In this document: one piece after another, positions 24,375 through 33,141 of the stretch
How positions within the stretch are numbered: position 1 is the stretch's first letter
Layout of the letters: the number at the start of each line of letters is the position of its first letter
NCBI RefSeq assembly: GCF_009833495.1
Contig: NZ_WUWG01000001.1
Span: 124,001-188,000 of the forward strand
Origin: Oceanomicrobium pacificus
GTDB lineage: Bacteria > Pseudomonadota > Alphaproteobacteria > Rhodobacterales > Rhodobacteraceae
Length of the DNA: 64,000 bases
Reading direction: 5' to 3'
Position numbers and translations under genes: made by a program
The notes under the pieces: generated by a model
Databases searched by the model: none
Told to the model about the DNA's origin: nothing
The model's input: the letters and a program-made list of their open reading frames with translations, nothing else

Positions 24375-26060
24375 TTGACCCAGACCCAGGCCGCCGCACC
24401 GACCCAGACGATCCTGCTCGACAGTTTGACCGCGCGCACCGCCCGCGCCCTTGAAGCGGCGGACGACCATCTGCGCGCCGCCCGCGTGGCCCTCGCGGCC
24501 CGCGTCGCGCCCGACGGGCGGGCGTACGGTACCGCCCTCAATGCGCATCAATCCGCGCTGCATGGCCTCTCGTGGCTCGCCACGACGGTCGAGGCATTGC
24601 GCCAGTTGCAGGGCTGGGCCGCGCGGCTGGAGGCCGACGGCCGGTTCGGAGAGGCCGAGGCGCTCATCCTGCAGATCGGATTTGGCGAATATCTCAACCA
24701 GATTGCCGGTGGCATCCCGATGTCGCAGGGCGAACTGACCCGCCCCGCCGACATTGGCATCGCGGCACCCGACGCCTCCGACCTGCGGCTGGCCGACCTG
24801 CTCCGGCACGGCAACAGCGATGCGGCCCGCCAGCGGCTGGTGACGCTGTTGCAGGCGCAGGGACCGGCACCGAGTTTCGGCGCGACCGGGCTCGATGAGG
24901 AATATGACATGATCCGCGACCAGTTCCGCCGGTTCGCGGACGAGAAGGTCGAGCCCTTTGCCCAGAGCTGGCATCAGGAGAATGCCTATATCCCGATGGA
25001 CCTCATCGCGGAGATGGGCGAAATGGGCGTCTTCGGGCTGACGATCCCCGAAGAATATGGCGGGTTCGGCATGTCCAAGACGGCCATGTGCGTCGTGTCG
25101 GAGGAACTGAGCCGCGGCTATATCGGCGTCGGCTCGCTCGGCACCCGGTCGGAGATTGCGGCAGAACTGATCCTCGGCGGCGGCACCGAGGCCCAGAAAC
25201 AGGACTGGCTGCCCCGCATTGCCAGCGCCGAAACCTTGCCGACCGCCGTTTTCACCGAACCCAATACCGGCTCCGATCTGGGCAGCCTGCGCACCCGGGC
25301 CACGATCGAGGGCGACAGCTACCGCGTGACCGGCAACAAGACATGGATCACCCATGCCGCGCGCACCGACCTGATGACGCTTTTGGTCCGCACCGACCCC
25401 GACACGTCCAACTATTCCGGCCTGTCGATGCTGTTGGCGGAAAAGCCGCGCGGCGATGACAGCCTGCCCTTCCCCGCCGACGGTATGACGGGGGGCGAGA
25501 TCGAGGTGCTCGGCTATCGCGGCATGAAGGAATATGAGCTGGCCTTTGACGGGTTCACGGTGCCGCGCGCCAACCTGCTTGGCGGGGTCGAGGGTCAGGG
25601 GTTCAAGCAGCTGATGCAGACGTTTGAAAGCGCCCGTATCCAGACCGCCGCGCGGGCCATTGGCGTCGCTCAGAACGCGTTCGAACTCGGCTTGCGCTAC
25701 GCGACCGAGCGGGTCCAGTTCGGCACCCCGCTCGCCACCTTCCCGCGCATCTATGGCAAGCTCGCGATGATGGCGGTCGAGATCATGATCACCCGCCAGC
25801 TCACCTACCATTCGGCCCGCGAAAAGGATGCGGGCCGCCGCTGCGACCTCGAAGCCGGGATGGCGAAACTGCTCGGCGCGCGGGTCGCCTGGGCCTGCGC
25901 GGACAACAGCCTGCAGATCCATGGCGGCAACGGGTTCGCGCTGGAATATCCGATCAGCCGTGTGCTCTGCGACGCGCGTATTCTCAATATTTTCGAGGGT
26001 GCCGCAGAGATCCAGGCTCAGGTGATCGCGCGGCGCCTGCTCGAGACGGGGCGCAATTGA
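24375..26060 (+). CDS. mcd: (2S)-methylsuccinyl-CoA dehydrogenase (ethylmalonyl-CoA pathway)
   Basis: 561 residues starting at a TTG with AGGAG six bases upstream. An extra N-terminal helical domain of about 170 residues (ending GFGEYLNQIAGGIPMSQGE) precedes a normal acyl-CoA dehydrogenase: TEPNTGSDLGSLRT, KTWITHAARTD, FESARIQTAARAIG, QIHGGNGFALEYP and ILNIFEGAAEIQ. The long N-terminus with that GGIPMSQGE block marks Mcd rather than a fatty-acid enzyme. It oxidises methylsuccinyl-CoA to mesaconyl-CoA with FAD. Mcl1, which acts two steps later (after mesaconyl-CoA hydration), is encoded at 43.4 kb. Confidence 0.9.
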   Translation: MTQTQAAAPTQTILLDSLTARTARALEAADDHLRAARVALAARVAPDGRAYGTALNAHQSALHGLSWLATTVEALRQLQGWAARLEADGRFGEAEALILQIGFGEYLNQIAGGIPMSQGELTRPADIGIAAPDASDLRLADLLRHGNSDAARQRLVTLLQAQGPAPSFGATGLDEEYDMIRDQFRRFADEKVEPFAQSWHQENAYIPMDLIAEMGEMGVFGLTIPEEYGGFGMSKTAMCVVSEELSRGYIGVGSLGTRSEIAAELILGGGTEAQKQDWLPRIASAETLPTAVFTEPNTGSDLGSLRTRATIEGDSYRVTGNKTWITHAARTDLMTLLVRTDPDTSNYSGLSMLLAEKPRGDDSLPFPADGMTGGEIEVLGYRGMKEYELAFDGFTVPRANLLGGVEGQGFKQLMQTFESARIQTAARAIGVAQNAFELGLRYATERVQFGTPLATFPRIYGKLAMMAVEIMITRQLTYHSAREKDAGRRCDLEAGMAKLLGARVAWACADNSLQIHGGNGFALEYPISRVLCDARILNIFEGAAEIQAQVIARRLLETGRN

Positions 26061-26473
26061 TCCGCCTGGCCGCCTGGCTGGTGGCGGGGCTGGCTCTGGC
26101 TTGGTTGTCCGCCTGCGACGCGGTCCCGCGCGAGGGGCTGGGCGGGCAGACCGATCCGGAAACGCGCTGGCGGCTCGCCGCGATTGACGACCGAGCCGTG
26201 AACGATCCGGTTCTGGTGACCTTCGGCCCCGGGCGGGCGATCAGCGCCGCCGGCCCCTGCCTGAAACTGACCGCTGAACAGAGCCTGCCGCTGCCGTGGT
26301 TCCGCGCGGACGACATCCGCAGCGCGGCCACGGGATGCACGCTCGGTGCCGATGCGGCCCGCTTTGCCGCGCGGCTGCCACATATGCGGCTGGCCGAACG
26401 GGCGGGCGATACGATCCTTCTGACCGATGATGCCGGAGGTTCGATCGAGTTGCGGCTGGCTCAGACGGAATAG
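26057..26473 (+). CDS. Putative lipoprotein, META-like
   Basis: 138 residues. The start is a TTG overlapping the mcd stop codon (TTGA), so it depends on read-through translation from mcd. Lipobox LSAC is at about residues 17-20. The mature part (RWRLAAIDDRAVNDPVLVTF, then an ISAAGPCLKL turn and a Cys pair) looks like a short META/HslJ-type beta domain, but the match is weak. The 3' end overlaps the convergent tag-like gene by 13 bases. Function unknown; the coupling to mcd is positional only. Confidence 0.6.
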   Translation: MIRLAAWLVAGLALAWLSACDAVPREGLGGQTDPETRWRLAAIDDRAVNDPVLVTFGPGRAISAAGPCLKLTAEQSLPLPWFRADDIRSAATGCTLGADAARFAARLPHMRLAERAGDTILLTDDAGGSIELRLAQTE

Positions 26474-27141
26474 GCCAGAATCCGGCTCATCCGCGTGTAG
26501 CTCTCGCCGCTCTCGGCCTTCCAGTCGTTGAACGCGGCCTGAATGGCGGCTTGCGCGCGTTTGGACCCTGTCGGCCCGTCAACCACGCCGGCCCGCCGGA
26601 GCGCTTCCACCACGTCGCCGCCCAGCACGAAACTGTCCTTGCCGATCCAGCGCAGCGCAAGTTGCCCGGTCAGCCCGCCGAGCCGGCTGCCGCGCTTCTT
26701 CAGCACATCCCAGAGCCCGACCAGATCGTCACCGGGCCAGTCGGCAAGGAACTTTGCCGCCGATCCATGTTCCTTGGCGAGATCGGTGAAGAACACCGCA
26801 TTGTCGCGGATCGACAGGATTTTCGCCGCGTTCCGGATAATCTCCGTGTCCGACAGGTGGCGGTCCAGATCCTCGTCCGACATCATCGCGCAGCGGGCCG
26901 GATCGAACCCGTGAAACGCGGTCTCGAAGCCCGGCCATTTCTTGTCCACCACCGACCAGTTGAACCCGGCCTGAAACACTTTCCGGCTGAATTCCGACAG
27001 GATCCGGTCATCGCCCAGCGTGGCAATCGCCGCATCGCTGCCCGGCCCGTGACCCGGATGGGCGGCCAGAAGGTCTTCCAGCGCCCCGGCCCCGCCCTTG
27101 CGGTCTTCGGCCCGTGCCCGGATCGTTGCGAAACTCTGCAT
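26461..27141 (-). CDS. DNA-3-methyladenine glycosylase I-like paralogue
   Basis: 226 residues. It keeps the Tag/HhH core order (VFQAGFNWSVVDKKWPGFETAFHGFDP, then the helical region and a glycosylase-like C-terminal half). It lacks the N-terminal Cys/His and C-terminal His/Cys zinc ligands seen in the true Tag encoded at 59.3 kb. The position of the Tag catalytic acid (LDGFQAG in the other copy) reads RKVFQAG here, with Lys in place of the acid. It is therefore a divergent paralogue whose glycosylase activity is doubtful or altered. It is the last gene of the lepB-rnc-era-recO operon, starting three bases after the recO stop. Confidence 0.8.
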   Translation of the reverse strand: MQSFATIRARAEDRKGGAGALEDLLAAHPGHGPGSDAAIATLGDDRILSEFSRKVFQAGFNWSVVDKKWPGFETAFHGFDPARCAMMSDEDLDRHLSDTEIIRNAAKILSIRDNAVFFTDLAKEHGSAAKFLADWPGDDLVGLWDVLKKRGSRLGGLTGQLALRWIGKDSFVLGGDVVEALRRAGVVDGPTGSKRAQAAIQAAFNDWKAESGESYTRMSRILAYSV

Positions 27142-27144
27142 CTC

Positions 27145-27882
27145 CTACTCCGCTCCTGTAGCGCGCATCGCGCGGTCGAGCCGTTCGCGCGCCGGTGGCA
27201 GGCCGTCCCGTCCGAGCGCCGGCAGCAGCCAGTGGCGCAGAAAATGGCCCGTCATCCGCAGGCCCGCGGCAGCGTCGGCCTCCGATACCGGCTGCGGATC
27301 ATCATGGTGCAGGAAGCGCGGCAGCGGCAAGAGCCGGTCGGCATAGTCCTCGCCGCCGCGCCGGCTGACGGCGCGGCCCGATTTGGGTGAGACATAGATC
27401 AGGTCCTGCTGCACGCCCGTTGCTGCGCATTCAGTGAAATCGAGGCCGAACCCCATCTCTGCCAGAAGCGCCAGTTCCCAGCGCACATAGGTGCCGCGCC
27501 AGTGCGGGTCGGCGCCGATCGCATCCATCAGGTGGAGCGTGCGAGCATAGAAACGGCGATGCGCCTCGCGCTCCGGCAGGCAGAGGGAGATCAGCGCCGC
27601 AGCCGCCGACGCCGCAGCCAGGCTCGCCCGGTCGGACATGATCTGCGCCGCGCGCGAGCGGATCGGATCGACCGTGTAGCTGCCCAAGTGTTCTTCCAGC
27701 CGCGCGCGCCATTCTACGGAGAGCTGGGCACCGGGTTGCAAGACAGGCGCCATCCGGCGCGACCCGCCGCCCCGGACCAGCCCGAAATGCCGCCCGTGCT
27801 CGGCGGTGAACATCTCCAGAATTGCCGAACCCTCGCCATGCGGGCGCACCGAGACGAGGATCCCTTCGTCGCGCCATTCCAT
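27145..27882 (-). CDS. recO: DNA repair protein RecO
   Basis: 245 residues from the ATG at 27882 (MEWRDEGILVSVRPHGE), the standard RecO opening; the frame extends upstream inside the DUF1491 gene but without family similarity. An N-terminal OB fold is followed by a helical domain. RecO loads RecA onto SSB-coated DNA with RecR and helps RecF-pathway gap repair. It lies ten bases after the DUF1491 gene in the lepB-rnc-era-DUF1491-recO order seen in Rhodobacterales. Confidence 0.9.
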   Translation of the reverse strand: MEWRDEGILVSVRPHGEGSAILEMFTAEHGRHFGLVRGGGSRRMAPVLQPGAQLSVEWRARLEEHLGSYTVDPIRSRAAQIMSDRASLAAASAAAALISLCLPEREAHRRFYARTLHLMDAIGADPHWRGTYVRWELALLAEMGFGLDFTECAATGVQQDLIYVSPKSGRAVSRRGGEDYADRLLPLPRFLHHDDPQPVSEADAAAGLRMTGHFLRHWLLPALGRDGLPPARERLDRAMRATGAE

Positions 27883-27892
27883 GGGTCCGAGC

Positions 27893-28222
27893 CTAACCGT
27901 CGAGGCCCGGCAGGTCGAGCAGCGCGCGGCCTGCGCGGTCCTCCACCTCGATGATCCAGATATCGGGATCGAACCCGCGCTGCCGGTCGAGCGCGGCGTC
28001 AACCTCTGCTTCTGCGCCGTCCGCCAGCGTCACCCAGACACGGTTGCCATCCAGATCATAGCTGCGCTGCATCGCGCGCGCCTGCCCGTCGAGACTGTTG
28101 ACCTTGACGAAGACCGCCCCTGCCGTGTCGTCGCCATGGGCGGTTACGAAAGCGGGGATATCGGACTGGCGCAGGACCGCCAGATAGGCCTGCACCCAGA
28201 ATTCGGTCGCCAGACGCGCCAC
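27893..28222 (-). CDS. DUF1491 family protein
   Basis: 109 residues from a GTG at 28222 (VARLATEFWVQAYL), which matches the usual N-terminus of this family. The frame is open to an ATG at 28270, but that would overlap era by 38 bases. There is no strong ribosome binding site at either. The body RGF/DGQARAMQRSYDLDGNRVWV and FDPDIWIIEVEDRAGR is typical of DUF1491, a small cytosolic protein of unknown function found between era and recO in alphaproteobacteria. Confidence 0.8.
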   Translation of the reverse strand: MARLATEFWVQAYLAVLRQSDIPAFVTAHGDDTAGAVFVKVNSLDGQARAMQRSYDLDGNRVWVTLADGAEAEVDAALDRQRGFDPDIWIIEVEDRAGRALLDLPGLDG

Positions 28223-28232
28223 GGCGGCCGCG

Positions 28233-29153
28233 TCAGCCGCCGTCGGAGAAGTCGAGCCCCATCTCGGCATAGCGCTCCGGCTCCTCGAGCCAGTTGGGGC
28301 GGACCTTCACCTGAATGAACAGATGGACACGGCGGCCGAGGAACTCCTCCAGTTCCTTGCGCGCATCCTGACCGATCGCCTTGATCGTCGCGCCCTTCGG
28401 CCCGAGCGCGATGCCCTTGTGCCCGTCGCGTGCGACATAGACGATCTGGTCGATGCGCACCGACCCGTCCTTGCGCTCTTCCCAGCTCTCGGTCTCCACC
28501 GTCATCTGGTAGGGCAGTTCCTGATGCAGCCGCAGCGTCAGCTTCTCGCGCGTCATCTCTGCTGCGATCATACGCATCGGCAGGTCGGCGATCTGGTCCT
28601 CGGGATAGAGCCACGGGCCCTCGGGCAGGCGCTCGGCCAGCCAGCCGCGCAGATCGTCCACGCCGTAGCCTTTCTGGGCCGAGATCATGAAAGTGGCGTC
28701 GAAATCGTGCAGTTCGTTGATCTCTGCGGTGAGCGCCAGCAGCCCGTCGCTCGACACACGGTCGATCTTGTTGATCGCAAGCACCGTCGGGTGCTTGTCC
28801 GCGCCATGCTCGGCCATACTGTCGAGGATCTTGCGCACGCCGTCGGTGAGCCCGCGATGCGCCTCGACGAGCAGGACCACGATGTCGGCATCCGCGGCCC
28901 CGGTCCAGGCCGCCGTGACCATCGCCCGGTCGAGCCGCCGCCGCGGCCGGAAGAGGCCCGGCGTGTCGACGAAGATCATCTGGGCATCGCCCTCCAGCGC
29001 CACGCCGCGGATGCGCGCCCGCGTCGTCTGCACCTTGTGCGTCACGATCGACACTTTCGCGCCGACCATGCGGTTCAGCAAAGTGGATTTGCCGGCATTG
29101 GGCTCCCCGATCAGGGCGACGAAGCCGCAGCGGGTGGCGTGATCCTCAGCCAT
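28233..29153 (-). CDS. era: GTPase Era
   Basis: 306 residues. G1 GEPNAGKST, switch/G2 region [10 protein letters not shown]3 DTPG, G4 NKID and G5 SAQKG, followed by a KH domain with [19 protein letters not shown]. Era binds the 3' end of 16S rRNA during 30S assembly and couples this to cell-cycle progress. It overlaps rnc by eight bases; RNase III matures the same rRNA, so the pairing is functional. Confidence 0.95.
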   Translation of the reverse strand: MAEDHATRCGFVALIGEPNAGKSTLLNRMVGAKVSIVTHKVQTTRARIRGVALEGDAQMIFVDTPGLFRPRRRLDRAMVTAAWTGAADADIVVLLVEAHRGLTDGVRKILDSMAEHGADKHPTVLAINKIDRVSSDGLLALTAEINELHDFDATFMISAQKGYGVDDLRGWLAERLPEGPWLYPEDQIADLPMRMIAAEMTREKLTLRLHQELPYQMTVETESWEERKDGSVRIDQIVYVARDGHKGIALGPKGATIKAIGQDARKELEEFLGRRVHLFIQVKVRPNWLEEPERYAEMGLDFSDGG

Positions 29154-29835
29154 GTTCTGTCTCCTTGACGGCGAGCAGGCTCTTGGCCGCGCTCTGCTGT
29201 GCCGCGCGTTTGGACGCGGCGGTGGCCCGCGCGCTCGACCCGTCGCGCAGGCGCACCTCTATGGTGAAATTCGGTTTATGGTCGGGACCGGACCGGTCGA
29301 CCACCACATATTCCGGCGGCGGCATGGACCGCGACTGCGCCCATTCCTGAAGCGCGGTCTTGGGGTCACGGGCACGGCCCTCGACCCCCTTCAGATGCGG
29401 CTCCCAGAGCTTCAGAACGAGCTTTCGCGTCCGCTCCATGCCGGCATCGAGATAGATGGCGGCAATCACCGCCTCCATCGCATCGCCGAGGATCGCGGTC
29501 TTGCGCCGTCCGCCCGACAGCATCTCCGACCGGCCCATCATCAGAAAATCGCCCAGCGCAATCGCCTCGGCGACGGCCGCGCAGGTTTCCTTGCGCACGA
29601 GCGCATTCAGTCGGGGTGCAAGCTCGCCCTCGCTGGCCTCCGGATCGGCTTTCAGGAGCGCTTCGGCCACGATCAGGCCGAGCACACGGTCGCCGAGGAA
29701 TTCGAGCCGCTGGTTGGAAGCACGGGTGGGTGCGCTCAGCGACGCATGGGTCAGCGCCTCGCGCAGCAGGTCCGGAGAGGTGAATTCATGGCCCAGCCGG
29801 GCCATGAAGGCGCTTCTGTTCTCCGACCCGCTCAA
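29146..29835 (-). CDS. rnc: Ribonuclease III
   Basis: 229 residues. The RNase III signature [20 protein letters not shown] supplies the catalytic acidic residues, a second acidic cluster lies at [16 protein letters not shown], and a C-terminal dsRNA-binding domain ends in [12 protein letters not shown]. It cleaves double-stranded RNA, including the pre-rRNA stems. Its ATG overlaps the lepB stop (ATGA), and era follows with an eight-base overlap. Confidence 0.95.
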   Translation of the reverse strand: MSGSENRSAFMARLGHEFTSPDLLREALTHASLSAPTRASNQRLEFLGDRVLGLIVAEALLKADPEASEGELAPRLNALVRKETCAAVAEAIALGDFLMMGRSEMLSGGRRKTAILGDAMEAVIAAIYLDAGMERTRKLVLKLWEPHLKGVEGRARDPKTALQEWAQSRSMPPPEYVVVDRSGPDHKPNFTIEVRLRDGSSARATAASKRAAQQSAAKSLLAVKETEHG

Positions 29836-30617
29836 TCGATCGCCTTGAAGAACCGGTCACTCCGCCAGGTCCAGAAATAGAGCATGGACGCCCCTGCGGA
29901 GGAAAAGACGACCCGATCGGCGCGGCCGATCAGGTTCTCGAACGGCACGAAGCCGACGCCACCCACCGAGCGCGGGAAGCGGCTGTCCTGGCTGTTGTCG
30001 CGATTGTCGCCCATGAAGAAATACTGGCCCTCCGGCACAACGAAGACGCCGGTATTGTCGGCAAAGCCGGTCTCGATGTTCAAGACATTATGCGCAACGC
30101 CGTTGGGCAGGGTCTCGCGGAACCGCTCTTTTTCGCAGGTCCCGCCCATGCCGACCGGTGCGTTGGTGCAGCGCGGCAGGTTCTTCATCGGACCCTGTGC
30201 GGCCATTTCCTCGACAAACGGGGGCAGCGGCTCCTGCGGGACCAGTTCGCCATTGATGATGAGCCGGCCGTCCTGCACCTGAATCCGGTCACCCGGCAGG
30301 CCGATCAGCCGCTTGATATAGTCGGTATTGTCGCGCGGATGCTTGAACACGACCACGTCGCCAAGCTCCGGTTCGGAGCCGAGGATGCGGCCCGAGAACG
30401 GACAGATGGAGAAGGGGCAGGAATGGCGCGAATAGCCATAGGCCATCTTGTTGACGAAGAGGAAATCGCCGATCAGCAACGTGTCCTTCATCGAGCCCGA
30501 CGGAATCCAGAAGGGCTGGAAGAAGAGCGTTCGGATCACCGCTGCCAAGAGCAGCGCATAGACGATCGTCTTGACGGTTTCGAGAAACCCTTCTTTCTTC
30601 TCGGCCTTGGCTGCCAT
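29832..30617 (-). CDS. lepB: Signal peptidase I
   Basis: 261 residues from the ATG at 30617; the frame is open upstream but without features. One membrane anchor lies at about 15-35. The catalytic Ser is in [11 protein letters not shown] and the general-base Lys in [24 protein letters not shown] is box E. It removes signal peptides from exported proteins at the periplasmic face. The insert [14 protein letters not shown] contains two cysteines and is common in alphaproteobacterial LepB. It is followed by rnc with an ATGA overlap. Confidence 0.94.
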   Translation of the reverse strand: MAAKAEKKEGFLETVKTIVYALLLAAVIRTLFFQPFWIPSGSMKDTLLIGDFLFVNKMAYGYSRHSCPFSICPFSGRILGSEPELGDVVVFKHPRDNTDYIKRLIGLPGDRIQVQDGRLIINGELVPQEPLPPFVEEMAAQGPMKNLPRCTNAPVGMGGTCEKERFRETLPNGVAHNVLNIETGFADNTGVFVVPEGQYFFMGDNRDNSQDSRFPRSVGGVGFVPFENLIGRADRVVFSSAGASMLYFWTWRSDRFFKAID

Positions 30618-30735
30618 GCTCACTCTTGCCTCGTCTGCCTGTTGTCTGTCGCGCCGGAAGTCCGGCCGGGTATTGCCTGCAGCACCCATCGGGTGCCGGT
30701 GTTGCCGCGCCTTGTCGCGCCTGCCCCGTGCAGAG

Positions 30736-31140
30736 TCAAGCGCCGGTGGGACGGGCCTCGATCACGACAAAGGCCTGCGCCCATGGGTGATCGTCCGTTA
30801 GGGTCACATGCACGATGGCCTCATGCCCGGGCGGGGTCATGGACGCAAGCCGCTCCGCCGCCCAGCCGGTCAGGTGCATCACCGGCTGCCCCGTGCGCAG
30901 GTTGCTCACCGACATGTCCTTCCAGGCGATGCCCATCCGCAGACCCGTTCCGAGCGCCTTGGAACAGGCTTCCTTCGCGGCCCAGCGCTTGGCATAGGTG
31001 CCCGCGACATCTGCACGCCGCTCGGCCTTGCGCTGCTCGACGTCGGTGAAAACGCGGTTGCGGAACCGGTCGCCGAACCGGTCGAGCGTGCCCTGGATAC
31101 GCTCGATATTGGCCAGATCGGTGCCAACGCCGAGGATCAT
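30736..31140 (-). CDS. acpS: Holo-acyl-carrier-protein synthase
   Basis: 134 residues from the ATG at 31140, which overlaps the stop of the upstream secreted-protein gene (ATGA). Family motifs: [14 protein letters not shown] with the magnesium-binding Asp, and [15 protein letters not shown] with the catalytic Glu-Lys pair. It transfers 4-phosphopantetheine from CoA to acyl carrier protein, switching on fatty-acid synthesis. It sits in the pdxJ-(secreted protein)-acpS-lepB order. Confidence 0.93.
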   Translation of the reverse strand: MILGVGTDLANIERIQGTLDRFGDRFRNRVFTDVEQRKAERRADVAGTYAKRWAAKEACSKALGTGLRMGIAWKDMSVSNLRTGQPVMHLTGWAAERLASMTPPGHEAIVHVTLTDDHPWAQAFVVIEARPTGA

Positions 31141-31613
31141 TGCAACCGGCCGGAAATGTCGCCCGTCGCCTGATTGAGTGTCAGGTCCAGCTGCGCCCGG
31201 AAGAACTTCGTGGCGTCCTGGTTCATCACCTGAACCGGCAAGCTGAATGTCAGGCCCACCGACGGGTCGTAATCGGACACGAGTTCCTCGAAATAGGCAC
31301 CGGAAAACCCGCCGCCGCTCGCGTTGCGGCTGATCACGACACATTGCGGATCACCCTGTTCGCTATAGGGCGGGGATATGATCATCAGGTGGAACGCGGC
31401 GGCGGCAGGCTCGACCGTGTCGATCAGCGCCACGCGCACGGCGCCGTTGGAAAAACTGCGGCTGAACCGCTCCCAGGGCTCGACAAGGTTGACCGCCCGT
31501 GTCCGCCAGTCGCATTCGGTCACGGCCTGCGCCGTCGCCATGCCGGACAGACCGGCAGTCATTGCAATTGCGGCGAGGGCCGCCATTGCGGACGATTTGG
31601 CCGTTTGGGTCAT
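31137..31613 (-). CDS. Secreted protein of unknown function in the pdxJ-acpS operon
   Basis: 158 residues with a clear signal peptide (about 1-29, ending GMATAQA) and a mature beta-rich domain containing two cysteines (ECDW, PQCVVIS), which may form a disulfide. I do not recognise a named family. It overlaps pdxJ upstream (four bases) and acpS downstream (ATGA), so it is embedded by translational coupling between two cytosolic coenzyme genes. The N-terminal half contains hydrophobic stretches ([11 protein letters not shown]) but no further membrane helix. Confidence 0.75.
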   Translation of the reverse strand: MTQTAKSSAMAALAAIAMTAGLSGMATAQAVTECDWRTRAVNLVEPWERFSRSFSNGAVRVALIDTVEPAAAAFHLMIISPPYSEQGDPQCVVISRNASGGGFSGAYFEELVSDYDPSVGLTFSLPVQVMNQDATKFFRAQLDLTLNQATGDISGRLQ

Positions 31614-32368
31614 GTGACCGCCCCGTCCCGCGCGCCGTCCATCAGCGCCCGCATCTCGGCAATGGCCGGTTCCAGCCCGCGGAAGATCGCCTCCCCGATG
31701 ATGAAATGGCCGATATTGAGTTCCCGCACCTGCGGGAAGGCCGCCACCGGCTGGACCGTGTCATAGGTCAGCCCGTGGCCGGCATGGACCTCCAACCCCA
31801 GATCGTAGGCGAAAGCGGCCATGTCGCGCAGCGCGTCCAGCTCGCGGTCGCGCGCGTCGAACCGGCCTTCGGCATGCGCATCGCAATAGGCACCGGTATG
31901 CAGTTCGATCACTTCCGCCCCGATCCGGTGCGCAGCCTCGATCTGGCGGCGGTCGGCGGCAATGAAGATCGACACGCGGCAGCCCGCATCGCGCAGGGGT
32001 GCAATGAAATGGGCGAGCCGGTTTTCCTCCCGCGCGACCTCGAGCCCGCCTTCGGTCGTGCGTTCCTCACGCTTCTCGGGGACGATGCAGACGGCATGGG
32101 GCGTGTGACGGAGCGCGATCTCTTGCATTTCCTGCGTCGCTGCCATCTCGAAATTGAGCGGGACGGACAGGCTCTGCATCAGCGCGTCGATGTCGCGGTC
32201 GGTGATATGGCGGCGGTCCTCGCGCAGATGCGCGGTAATCCCGTCGGCGCCCGCCGCCTCGGCCAGCCGCGCGGCGCGCACCGGATCGGGCGTGTCGCCG
32301 CCACGCGCGTTACGCACGGTCGCCACATGGTCGATATTGACCCCCAGACGGATGCGGGGGGCGGACAT
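31610..32368 (-). CDS. pdxJ: Pyridoxine 5-phosphate synthase
   Basis: 252 residues. TIM barrel with [16 protein letters not shown] at the N-terminus, [26 protein letters not shown] and [13 protein letters not shown]. PdxJ joins 1-deoxyxylulose 5-phosphate and 3-amino-2-oxopropyl phosphate to make pyridoxine phosphate in the DXP-dependent pathway. The start is uncertain within eight codons: ATG 32368 fits family length, ATG 32392 has GGAG too close, and a GTG at 32386 has GGAG well spaced. Confidence 0.93.
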   Translation of the reverse strand: MSAPRIRLGVNIDHVATVRNARGGDTPDPVRAARLAEAAGADGITAHLREDRRHITDRDIDALMQSLSVPLNFEMAATQEMQEIALRHTPHAVCIVPEKREERTTEGGLEVAREENRLAHFIAPLRDAGCRVSIFIAADRRQIEAAHRIGAEVIELHTGAYCDAHAEGRFDARDRELDALRDMAAFAYDLGLEVHAGHGLTYDTVQPVAAFPQVRELNIGHFIIGEAIFRGLEPAIAEMRALMDGARDGAVT

Positions 32369-32419
32369 CTTGCTGCTGCTCGTCACGATCATTCTCCGCA
32401 GGCTCGATCTGCCGCGAAC

Positions 32420-33076
32420 TTAGGGAAATTCGCGCAGCCCGTCAGCCTTTCTTTGTGCCGCGGACAGTTTTCGCTTCGCCTTTTCGAGAAGCCGTCCGCG
32501 CCGGCGGGCCTGATAGGCCGCGATGAGCGGGCGCGACAGCATATAGATCAGGCCCGCGGTCAGCATGCCGGGCAACAAGCCGCCCAGCCAGTAAGGCAGG
32601 AAGATATATTCCCAGAATTGGCTGAGCGCCGCCCAGGGCACCGGCTCGCCGGTGAACGGGCTGCGGATCGCGGTCCAGATGCCCGACAGCGCGTCGCCGA
32701 AGCTCTGGCGCAGGCCGACCACATCCCGCCCGTGCCGCCCCTGCCCCATCATCACCCGGCCAAGGTTCAGCGACACGATGGCTATGATCGGAAAGGTTAT
32801 CGGATTGCCGAAGAAGGTGCCGAGCAGCGAGGCCAGGAAATTGGCGCGCAACAGGCGGGCCAGCAGGGCGGCATAGAAGAATTGCAGACCGAAGAACGGG
32901 GTGAAGCAGGCCATGACCCCGCAGGACAGGCCGAGCGCGATCTTGTGCGGACTGTCGGGAAGCCGCCGGACCCGATGGCCGACATATTCGATCCCGCGCC
33001 GCCACCCTTTGCGGGGGTAGAACGCTTCCTGCAGCCGCTGCCACAGCGAAGGTTGGTCCCGGCGCTTGAATACCAT
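32420..33076 (-). CDS. DUF2062 membrane protein
   Basis: 218 residues with three to four membrane segments, the first around KIALGLSCGVMACFTPFFGLQ; the family signature FFGNPITFPIIA follows. A basic C-terminus (RRRGRLLEKAKRKLSAAQRK) would stay in the cytosol. DUF2062 proteins are found next to rsh or pdxJ in alphaproteobacteria; function unknown. The gene lies 65 bases downstream of rsh and 51 bases upstream of pdxJ, on the same strand, probably within the same long transcript. Confidence 0.85.
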   Translation of the reverse strand: MVFKRRDQPSLWQRLQEAFYPRKGWRRGIEYVGHRVRRLPDSPHKIALGLSCGVMACFTPFFGLQFFYAALLARLLRANFLASLLGTFFGNPITFPIIAIVSLNLGRVMMGQGRHGRDVVGLRQSFGDALSGIWTAIRSPFTGEPVPWAALSQFWEYIFLPYWLGGLLPGMLTAGLIYMLSRPLIAAYQARRRGRLLEKAKRKLSAAQRKADGLREFP

Positions 33077-33141
33077 CTGCTCAGCGTCGCCTCATTTGTT
33101 CCAACCCGGCACACGGATCAAAACAGGTCTGCCCCGGCTGT

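Noticed and set aside
24276-25922. 548-residue minus-strand frame
   Set aside because: Antisense to mcd, which has complete acyl-CoA dehydrogenase motifs.
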